Shown: positions 41,201 through 53,200 of the stretch, piece by piece
How positions within the stretch are numbered: position 1 is the first letter of the stretch
Layout: each line of letters starts with the position of its first letter
Assembly: GCA_028015205.1 (NCBI GenBank)
Contig: CM051512.1
Location: 4,400,755 to 4,464,754, forward strand
Direction of reading: 5' to 3'
Source of the DNA: Mytilisepta virgata
Lineage: Eukaryota > Mollusca > Bivalvia > Mytilida > Mytilidae
DNA: 64,000 bases
The notes under the pieces: generated by a model
Told to the model about the DNA's origin: nothing
The model's input: only the letters and a program-made list of their open reading frames with translations
Database searches by the model: none
Position numbers and translations under genes: made by a program

Positions 41201-44200
41201 AAAGGCTTATTTCTTACGTTTTCCTTAAGAAGCCCGTCAAGGAAGTATACCTCATATGAGTAAAGGACGTCTGTTTTAGTCGGGAAGGTGGAAGTCTCGG
41301 AAAAACAATTTCATTTAAATCTATTTATAGCTGAAGTTCAGTATCGTCTTGTTGGTGGACCAGATAAAAACAGTGGTCGAGTTGAAATTATGCTTAACGG
41401 TATCTGGGGAACTATGTGTGATGATGAATTTGACTCTGTCTCTGCCAAGATTCTCTGTAGACAACTAGGATATCCATCGTAAGTACATATTATGTGAGGT
41501 ACACATGGAGGTGGCATTTTATAATATTCCATAAACTAAAAGCTAAATTTCTTCCTCTTTCGTCTGGAAGTCTGTTTTATGGGTGATGTTTATCGATTGG
41601 CATGTCATTGTTGAAAAACTATTATATTGTGTATTTTTCTGGATGCGTTTAATGATTGGTACATGTATGTCGTTGTTGGAAGAAAGTTTTAGGGATTTCT
41701 TTTATTGAAAGGTATGTCAATGATAATATTTCAAATTTTCTTTAGTCATACTATACTTTTAATAAGTGAAGTATCAAAACCGAAATTTATCAAAATAAAT
41801 GTGGAAACAGTGTCTCATTAAAATATATCATAGATTGATATTTTTGTTGGTATCAATGTTTTCCTGTTTGGAATGTTTCAACAGAATATTATCTCCAGAA
41901 GTAATATTTATTTCGTTCGTTTACATGTGCAAGTGATCCGATGTTGGTTCTTGTTCGATGAACAACATAGGCCCCAAGAGGCCATCTTTGATTTAAATTG
42001 GCCAATTTTCAAAAATCGTCCCCTCTGAAACTACACTGTGAAATTTCGCGGGATTGATGACGGAAATACAACCCAAAAAACTATCTACTGATGCTTGAAA
42101 TTCAGCTGCTCACTTGACAACTGTAGCTACTCATAGTTTCCATAGAACATATATGGGAAATGTCATTTCCTAGGAAACAAAAGAGCAGATTGTCACCAAA
42201 GTTGGCAGGAATGATATATAGAAGGATAAGTGCAAATGGCCTACCCATTTATTTCAGTAGTAAAATGTAAAGGTCACTTTGACATTTTGCATTTCTTTAA
42301 CAGCCGTGTGAATACAACGGAGCTTACATTTTGAAATGGGGAAATTTTCCTATTGACCTGTCTGTTGAACAAGTATTAGAAAAGTAAACAACAAAATGGA
42401 TAACAGGAAAGGTCAACAATAACATAAAAACAATTAACCCAACAGACAGAACCTGGACAAAAAATATAACAAACACAAACATAAACACAGCTGAGAGCCA
42501 GGATAGTCTGACACTGAACAACAGTGGAGTTAAACTTGTTAAATGGGTACCCAAACTTTCCCATTGCCTATCCTGACATACTATAAAAACATTTATACAA
42601 TATGATTACCAACAAGGTGAGCGCTTCATAGAACTGCAAACATTGGTTGGACGGTACATAATTTAGACAGCAGGATCGGAATGTCCTTGTGAATGTACAA
42701 AGAGCTAAGGCTCCCATAGCTGATTGTTGGATAATATATCTCTATAAAGGGAAAAGGGTCACAAATAACACCCCCTAAAAGGTTTAATGCTATCTCGTCA
42801 GAGAGTTCAATAGAAATGTCAAGTATTCGTGAAAGGCCACTATAAATGTATATTTCAAGTCAATGGGAGAAACGCAATTTTAACATGCTTACCCTTCCGG
42901 AACACCTGATGTCACTCCCGGTTTTTAATGGGAGTTCACATTGCTAGTGCTTTAGTTTCTGTGCTGTCTTGTTCTAGTATTGTTTAGTTTATTATACGGT
43001 TTTTTTTATTCTTTTAGCTATACATGTATCCTTGTGGTGTTTGCTTGTTGTTTTCCGTTCTGACTTTGTCTTTCTTTGGACTTCGAATTTGAGGAACTTT
43101 TTCCACTGTTTTGACGCTCCGGTATTCTTTAGCAGATATTTAACTTAATTACACAAAGTTAAGTCTTTAAAAATAGTACCAATGCTTTGGAATATTAAAA
43201 GGAAAAGAGAGTGTAATAGAATGACAAATCTAATACTTCGTAACATTAGTATTATTTTCCAGATCTTATGCCTCTCCAAGATTGTTTACTCCTGGTGCTA
43301 CCCAAGCACCAATTTATTTTGATGATGTCCACTGCAATGGCACAGAAACAAATATTTTAAATTGTAACATGACAGCCATTGGTGACAACGACTGCGATCA
43401 TTCGGAAGACATTGGAGTTGTCTGTACTGGTTGGTATTATAAAACTATGTTATTTTATTTTTCGGCATTTTAATGGGATTTTATCTTATTGACATCTACC
43501 GCATTTCTTTTCATTTTACTCATTTTCACTTTAGTAAATCGCATGAAATGAAATATATATATGCTTATAAGCTGTTTTCTGCTCTTTGGTCGGGTTGTTG
43601 TCTCTTTGACACATTCCCCGTTCCCATTCTCTATTCTATTAATTACCACTCTGGGGTACCCTATGTCTCTTCCAAATTGTGTGAGAGTTCACATCGGTAG
43701 CTTTTATCATGGTATTAATCTCTGATATTTGCAATCTATTTTTATCTGTTTGATAATGATTTTTCTGTTTTGTATGTGTCTAATGTATTCTTTGATTTTA
43801 GACCAGCCACCAAACATACAGGTGCGTCTTGTTGGTGGATCAGTACAGGATGAAGGTCGTGTAGAGGTCAACTTTGGAGATGGTTGGGGAACGGTATGCG
43901 ATGATGGATGGACTGTTGAGGACGCTAAGGTTGTCTGCAGAATATTGGGATATAAAACGTAGGGCTCTTTAAAATGATAATAAAGTCGAAGTTGATAGAG
44001 CGATAATAATAGTTCGACTGATCCGCTGTTCTACTAAACAAAATCAGCTAAAGTGGTGATGTAAATTCGAGAGTAATAATCAAGAAACTGTCCGACTGAA
44101 ACAAAGTTGTCACTCCCTTGTCATTATGGACTATCAATGTTTGTATACACTGTATATCGTTTTAATGTGTGTCTTATAATTGTTTGTATTAATCTGTCAT

Positions 44201-47200
44201 AAAGAATTCGATTTGAATGGAATTTTGGACTGAGATTTTACTTCGTAAAACCAGAAATTTCGACTCATTTAATTTCGACTAAAACATACTGCAATACTAT
44301 TTATTTGTATGTACCTACGGTCGTAATTTCTAAAAATTTAGGAAAACCCGAAGTTTCGATTAAAGTGAGTTCGATAGCGACTAATTGATCTATAAATAAC
44401 ATCGAACTTTTAATGCAAAGGTACCAGATTTTTGTCATTTTGGCATATGCATTTTCTATGCAATTAGTTGAGGATGCGGTAAATCAGTGGTCTAGGATGA
44501 TCTTCAAACCACTTATAATCATTAGCCTGTCAACACTGAGCCAAATTCGTGCGAGGTGTGTTTGAACCCGATCTTTATTGACAAGGATTTCCAGTTTTTA
44601 TACCGTAGGTTGGTGGTTCTCACCAGGTACTTTGGCTTCCTTAAATGAAACCTCACCGCCGCGATATAGCCAGTAAGTGGCGTAAAAACCCAAATCACCT
44701 ATAACTAGTTGGATTTAATTTTAATGTTTTTAATTTATTCTTAAAAGACCATTTATGTCTTCCTTTATCCTGCCAGGGTTGGTGTTAATAGCAATACGAG
44801 ACAAAATGAACTAACAAGATTAAAACAAGATATATTTTCCTTGTGGCTAACCAAGGCTACTTAAGACCACGTCTTATTTCTCAAGAAAAAATAATACTTT
44901 ATCGGTGCTTAACTGAGTAAAACCGTTTTAAATCTGTTTTGAAAGATTTGTAATTTATCGGTACTTAACTGATTAAAACCGGTCTTGACCGGTCTTAATT
45001 TCCTGCGAGGCCACGTGTTTTCATGGCCGGGTATTTATTTTCGGCGGTCATGAGACATGAATATGCATAAATCAATATAAGTATTGGTGAATATCTGTAT
45101 GTAATGACAAATGCAAAGTGTTTACCGTTTAAACTGAATTTTAAAATTATTAGGTATTAGGTTTTAACATGCTTCTAATTTACGACAGTGTATCTCCTAA
45201 ACCATATGGTAGTTCATATTTTGGACAAGGAGCTGGAAAAATATTAATGGATAATGTCGATTGTAATGGTGACGAGACAACTTTGGCGTCTTGTAATTAT
45301 GGTGGATATGGTAATCACGACTGTGATCATAGCGAGGACGCAGGCGTCAGCTGTTCTGGGAAGGATGGTATGTATATATGTAACATAGCGAGGACGCAGG
45401 TGTTAGCTGTTCTGGGAAGGATGGTATGTATATATGTAACATAGCGAGGACGCAGGTGTTAGCTGTTCTGGGAAGGATGGTATGTATATATGTAATGATA
45501 TGGAAATCACGACTGTGATCATAGCGAGGACGCAGGTGTCAGCTGTTCTGGGAAGGATGGTATGTATATATGTAATGATATGGAAATCACGACTGTGATC
45601 ATAGCGAGGATGCAGGTGTCAGCTGTTCTGGGAAGGATGGTATGTATATATGTAATGATATGGAAATCACGACTGTGATCATAGCGAGGACGCAGGTGTC
45701 AGCTGTTCTGGGAAGGATGGTATGTATATATGTAATGATATGGAAATCACGACTGTGATCATAGCGAGGACGCAGGTGTTAGCTGTTCTGGGAAGGATGG
45801 TAAGTATATATGTAATGATATGGAAATCACGACTGTGATCATAGCGAGGACGCAGGTGTCAGCTGTTCTGGGAAGGATGGTAAGTATATATGTAATGATA
45901 TGGAAATCACGACTGTGATCATAGCGAGGACGCAGGTGTTAGCTGTTCTGGGAAGGATGGTATGTATATATGTAATGATATGGAAATCACGACTGTGATC
46001 ATAGCGAGGACGCAGGTGTTAGCTGTTCTGGGAAGGATGGTATGTATATATGTAATGATATGGAAATCACGACTGTGATCATAGCGAGGACGCAGGTGTC
46101 AGCTGTTCTGGGAAGGATGGTATGTATATATGTAATGATATGGAAATCACGACTGTGATCATAGCGAGGACGCAGGTGTCAGCTGTTCTGGGAAGGATGG
46201 TATGTAGATATGTAATGAGAACGTAATTAAATGTATAAGCGTCTTAAGTGAGAAATTAAATTAGCCTAGTATCGAAATATATGTACGCAATTATGCACAC
46301 AAATTCGTTATAATTGATTGCGCTGATAACATGTGTGGAAAATAATAATAATAAATAATGAAAATGTTAAAAAAATGAATGCATAGTTGTACATTATGTA
46401 ATGATAAAAAAGGCTAGTAATATTAAATTATTAACAGTTAATACCAAACAGAAAGACGCTTTTTATGGAAAATAAAGCCAAAGAGAAGGTGAAAACAAAT
46501 TATGCAATTCACAAGTTAAAGGAATATATATTGATTATAGTTGGAGGAGTTACGGCAGTACGACTGGTAGATGGAAGTTCTGCAACTGAAGGTCGTGTCG
46601 AGGTGAATCATGGTGGACGATGGGGAACAGTCTGTGATGATGGCTTTGATGATAGAGAAGCTCGTGTTATATGTAAAATGCTTGGCTATAATGGGTATGC
46701 ATTTGTTTATAGTGGATTCATTTTACATTGTACATGTATGTGGTTAGATAAGATTTTCGAGGTTTTTCTGGGTATGAAGAAAGTACAAATTATGCCAGGT
46801 CATACATTTCTTTACAACACTATTGATGATAAATATGATGTAAAGTCAAGAAATACCAAAGGGGAAATACGAAAACAGCTGACACACTCCGGAGAACAAC
46901 GAAGACAAGACCAAAAAATACAAACACTACACTTAAAAACATATGAACAACATGGACCCCACCAAAAAAAACGTGGTTAGACTCAGGTGTTCCGTAAGAG
47001 TAAGCAGTCTCTTTTTCCTGCAGGACACCAGCCCACTGCCCATGTCAAATCCGGTGTGAGGAAGGGACAACATCAATGGAACAGGTCCATTTTCATTTTG
47101 GAAACATTTTTTCATACCTGTCAACCAAGTAATGATGACGTCCATAAAACTTTAATGGGGATGATTATGTTGACAATACTTTGAAACATCAGGTTTTGCA

Positions 47201-50200
47201 ACTACTGTCAAATTGACTTTGATGTTATGATTGTTGGGCATCTACACTCCAGATTTTTTCAACGAGTATATGCCTTATAGTTCTTAGTTTTAAATGCGTT
47301 TATGTAGTGTTCTTGTTTGTATTCTCTGGTTTGTCTGTCACTATGTACCACCAATACTGGTACCTATTAATTTTAATAAAATTCATTTGTTAACAATCTA
47401 TTCAGATATACCGATGTTATGTTTACTATTGAAGCAGAGTCAGGGAATACCAAAAGGATATTCAAAGGAGGGGAAAATCGAAACAACTGACAAACTCCGG
47501 AGAACAACGAAAACATGACCAAAACAATACATGCACTAGAACTAAAAACTAAAAACATATGAACAACATGGACCCCACAAAAAACCTTGGGTAGACTCGG
47601 GTGATAAGGAAGATTAAACAGTCTCTGCTTCCTGCAGGATACCCGCAAACTAAATATGCAAACCTTTGTTTTTTCTATTATTAAAGGACTGCAGTTGCAA
47701 TTGGAAGTTCCAGATATGGTACTGGTACAGGACCAATATTTATGGATGAGCTTGCCTGCAGCGGAAGAGAGACAAATATTGGAGATTGTCAATTTGATGG
47801 TTATGGTAATCACGATTGCGAACACAGTGAGGATGTTGGAGTCATCTGTAATGCTGGCAAGTGTGATATATGGTTACAATATTATGATGTCTCTTCCTAA
47901 TCCATGATCCCGCATTTACATCGTTTCTGACTTTTTCGAGTCATTTCTTTGGCAGTAAGTCATAATTTTCGGTTGAGATATCTGATAAAAAGAAAGGTTA
48001 TCTCTGGCAGGCAAATTTGATCATACCTAGATTTTCGTGACCATGCTTACTCTCAATGTTTTATTTTTCATGTTTATATTTTTTATTGGAAAGGGAGAGA
48101 GGGGAGTGAGGGTTGGAGGCTGGTTGTGGTTTTGTTTTTTGTCTCAAAACTTTTCTGTGAGCATAACCCTAAAATGCGTAACACGCTTAGTAAGTGAGTT
48201 TATTAAGTTTATCGCAAAGCGATCATAATAGTATATATGAGAAAATAACCTAAACAATATACAACGATCGATACATAGAGGAATAGTTTAATAAATCGTA
48301 GATTAATTTACTTGATATATAGCCTGGGACAAACATTATGACAACACAATTGTAAGCTGATGATATTGACATTGTTGTAATTAGCTTTATTAAATAATAG
48401 AAATAAAAGAACAGTTGGTTTATTTATTTACGCATTGCAGTGTTGGCTAGTGTCATTTCTTAGGACAAAGAAGATCTTTGGCTGTCACCATGAGCTTAAA
48501 AAATTAAACGAAATATTTTAAATGCTTTAGGTAACATATCCAATTCCCTCAGGGTGAGATTGGTAAATGGCAAAACACCAAACGAGGGTCGGCTAGAAGT
48601 TTATTATCATGGACAATGGGGAACAGTATGTGATGATCGTTTCAATGCGCAGGCAGCTAAGGTAGCTTGCAAAATGTTGGGCTTTTCTTCGTATGTATAT
48701 TTCATGTCATTTAAACAGAAAAATTACACTATTATTTTATTCCAAACTCTAAATATTGGAATAAGTTAAAACTTTTAAATCACTACATAAGGAATCTAAA
48801 GGGTTTAATTTTCGGATACTGGGTTAACGGTCAGTTAAAGGACATTTTCCTGTCAGGAAAACTCATTTCAAAAGTCATACCTTATGTTTTTATTCTTAAT
48901 GACATTAAAATCAAATATGGAATTCTTTATATTTAACGTAGAAAGTTCATACGATTTTCGTCTTCTTCCGTTCTAACAGCTCATCTTAATTTTTTCGATA
49001 TTTGGAAAACATGACTATAACGCCAAGCGCATGATAGCCATGGTTTATTACGATTTCTAATATATCTTTATCAAAAATCGAAATGTTCTCACCCTATTAG
49101 GATATCAATTAATTACCACTTTTTTCTAATGCAAAAAACTTTGTACGGTATACTGCCTTGAAGAAATGACGTCCTTTGTAACTAAACAGGACTAACGCCG
49201 AAGCTGTACATGAAGCACATTTTGGACAAGGACGAGGTAAAATTTTGCTTGATAATGTAGTATGTACCGGACGAGAAGACAGTCTTTCTTCCTGCAGACA
49301 TAACCCTTATGGAACTAACAACTGTGATCACGACGAAGACGTTGGAATTCGGTGTGAAGGTATACTAACAATAAATAACAATCTGGAAATTGTCTGTATT
49401 CTGTATCATACAATCAATCATCACAACTGTTTTATATTGTGGAATTGGGAACCTGTTATAAATTTAGGTATACGTTTAGCAATTATTAAAGATAGTGGAC
49501 GACTATTGGTTAAACTTTCGCATCCCGTTTCAGGATTGACTTCCTATCATCACTAATTACATACAGCTATCTCCTTTACTCTTTAATTACTCATATTTGT
49601 CCATATGAATATTGTCTCTTAAAAGCGTATCATCTGCATATAGAATAAGACAATTGACGCTCGTTGCCTCAAGTTAGATTAGCTATGAATAATAGTACGA
49701 GATAATAGGACCTTCAGGATATCAAAGGTAAAATAGGTGTAGAATAATATCTTTAGATCTGTAAAGCAGCTTGAGATATTCTTAAAATATGAGAGCATGT
49801 GAGTATACTGGAGCTAAATCTGTAAATCTAAAAATAATATATAGCGTCTTTGTTACGAGTGGATTATCGGATTTCTTCAATCGAGATAGTAAAATTCCGT
49901 AATTAAAATACATGTATCCAGACTGGAGAAATAGAGCAATCCACAAGTCATAATGTAAGACGCTGTTTTTCTAATTTTCAAAACGCTTTAAAAATTGTCA
50001 ACGGCATTAGATTCTCCCAACTTCTTCCCGCCACTATAAGATCACCAATATGAATTCATGCGAATCTTGTGTAGAAAAGTGTCCGACACTTTACAATTAT
50101 GTAGCAATCATAATTAATAAAGAAAATTACTTAATATAATTAAACAACGCCATTGTTAAACACGGTAGATTATTTCCATATTCAGTTGTCATTTGAGCGG

Positions 50201-53200
50201 AAGTTGTAGTACACAGGAGCTGTCAAAATGGCGGACGGAAAGGAAGAAGAAGAAGAACACGACGTGTTCAAATTTGACCCTTAATGAAATCATATCTGTC
50301 CCCCGACAAATCGAATATTTTGTCTAGATTTTGAAACTTCGTTTAAGGACATCTTTCGTTACAAATCAGACGACGGGTTTGTGTGTGTTTATATGTAATA
50401 AAGGAAATTTTTTGAAGACCAATCATATTCCTAGAACCAAAAACTCGCTTGTGAAAATATCAATTTTTCCAACACCGGTCGAGAGACTGTTTAATTGGCT
50501 GAAAATTTGAGAAACATATATAATTTTTACTTATGATATATATTATAGGGAAGGTTGAAAGTCCGGTGCGTTTGACTGGCACCTCGGTGCCATATGAAGG
50601 TAGACTGGAAATTTTCCACACTTCCCAATGGGGTAGCGTATGTAGTGATGGATTCAATCAAGCGGCAGCAAAAGTTGTTTGTTCAATGCTTGGATATCCA
50701 AGGTAAAGATATCGAAACTTTTTTCTGAATTATTTGTCTGAACTTTTTCGTTCTTTTTTAGACTAATCAAAGTTATTGTCATGCATTTTGAGATAAAAAG
50801 GATAGTGCTTTATGAACATTGGATTAAGTTTGTATATACAACTATTAAACAATCTTGTGATCCGTCTTAGATTGTATGCAGCTAAGGATCTAGACCAGTC
50901 GGATTTCCATTTGCTTATTATGCAATCAATTTTGAGTTAATGTTTCGGCCGTTTTTCATTCGACTCTCTAGTTTAACACGTGTTCTCCTGGATGTGTGAA
51001 CTGGTAGTAACAAATATATCATACATTATGAATAGTGCAGATGATGGCAAATATGGTAAGTAAAATAAGTAACAGAACCCAGTATAAACCGTAGACATGT
51101 CAATCTATACTAAACACCTATCTGGTCTTAGAGTCTGCAACTTTACCTGTGTTAACTGAACAGAATCTTTAGCTACACATGACTCAGGTTCTTTGGTCAA
51201 CTTTCAATGTTACTGCATTGTTATTTAGTGACACACCAGTTATTAAACAGGCAACTTCACTTGGAAATACATCTTTAATAACAATGCCGATTTGGATGGA
51301 CCATGTGCAGTGTGTCGGAAATGAGACTTCGTTAGACCAGTGCACACATGATCGATGGGGAGACAACCACTGTACACACGACCAAGATGTAATTATCCAG
51401 TGTAGAGGTTAGCTATTTACGGTTTTTTTTAAATTAACATACCATTGAGTCTATACCTCTGCTGGTTGACTTTAAGTCGCAGAGGGTTTACTTTAGTACA
51501 TACCGTTGAGTGTTAACCTCTGCTGATTGACTTTAGATTGCAAAGGGTTTACTTCAGTACATACCATTGAGTCTTTACCTCTGCTGGTTGACTTTTAAGT
51601 CGCACAGGGTTTACTTAACTCTGCTGGTTGACTTTAAGTCGCAGAAGGTTTACTTAAGTACATACCATTGAGTCTATACTTGTGCTGGTTGACCTTAAAT
51701 TGCACAAGGTTTACTTTAGTACATACCATTGAGTCTATACCTCTGCTGATTGACTTTAATTTGCACATGATTTACTTCCGTACATACCATTGAGTCTATA
51801 CTTCTACTGGTTGACCTTAAGTCGCACAGGGTTTATTTTAATACATGCCATTTAGTCTATACCTCTGGTGATTGAGTTTAAGTCTCACAGGGTTTACTTT
51901 AGAACATACCATTGAGTCTATACCTCTGCTGTTTGACTTTGAGTCGCAGAGGGTTTACTTTAGTACATACCATTGAGTCTATACCTCTCCTGGTTGACTT
52001 TAAATCGCAGAGGGTGTACTGTAGTACATACCATTGAGTTTATACCTATGCTGGTTGACTTTAAATCGCACAGAGTTTACTTTAGTACATACTATTGAGT
52101 CTATACGTCTGCTGATTGACTTTAAATAACAAATAGTTTACTTTAGTACATACCATTGAGTCTATACTTCTGCTGATTGACTTTAAGTCGCAGAGGGTTT
52201 ACTTTTAGTACATAACATTGTGTGGATACCTCTGCTGGTTGACTTTAAGTCGCAGAGGGTTTAGTTTAGTACATACCATTGAGTCTATACCTCTGCTGAT
52301 TGACTTTAAGTCGCAGAGGGTTTACTTTTAGTACATAACATTGTGTGGATACCTCTGCTGGTTGACTTTAAGTCGCAAAGAGTTTACTTTTAGTACATAC
52401 CATTGAATCTATACCTCTGCTTGTTGACTTTAAGTCGCTCAGGGTATCCCCATCTCAGTTGCAATTATTTCAATACTAACCCAAAAATGAGACTTTACAT
52501 TTTCTGGTACACAAAAATTAAAAAAAATTGTGAAAACATGCATAGCACTACTTCTCGGGAGGTTTTTGTCTTGATAAGTTTGGAATTTTAAAATTTGATT
52601 TTCAACGTTTTGGATTATTTTTTGGGTTTTCCACATTTTTGGCCTTGAGGCACAACTGATGAGTCGTAAAACGACGAAATGGGCATATCTTGTACATTAA
52701 AATTGGTATCATATAATTTTTACGTCAAAGTTCTTGAATTCATCACTCCTACGTCACAAATCAAAGTTGTTCTTTTTTTATGAGGTGTGTTTTTCATTTC
52801 GGAAATAATTGCACAACTTTTGGTTCACATGTTAAATTCAATTCCAGTCAGGTAACTAAATAATTAAAAGGATAGCTGGAAAGGTCATCAGTGACATACA
52901 CATCAGTTAACGCCATTAGGTAGACAGACCTTCAGACAAAACTAAATAACACAAAACACAAATACAGAAACAACCGAGTGCCAGGATAGTCTGATCTGGT
53001 ACAACATTCTATTATGGTAATTATTATTTTTTTAGCTCACGGTATAACATGTTACCATTGTGACGGACTAGAAGATCCTAAAACGTGTAAAGAAACAATG
53101 CAGTGTGCAGCTGGTGAGGTATGATTGACAAATTAACGTTAACTTCGCATTGACATCTATTTCTAAGGCTGTATATTTTCCAACAATGTGCATATACATG

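Noticed and set aside
51440..52445. Regularly spaced repeats resembling a CRISPR array
   Set aside because: Units are contiguous and drifting, with no unique spacers, in an intron of an animal gene.
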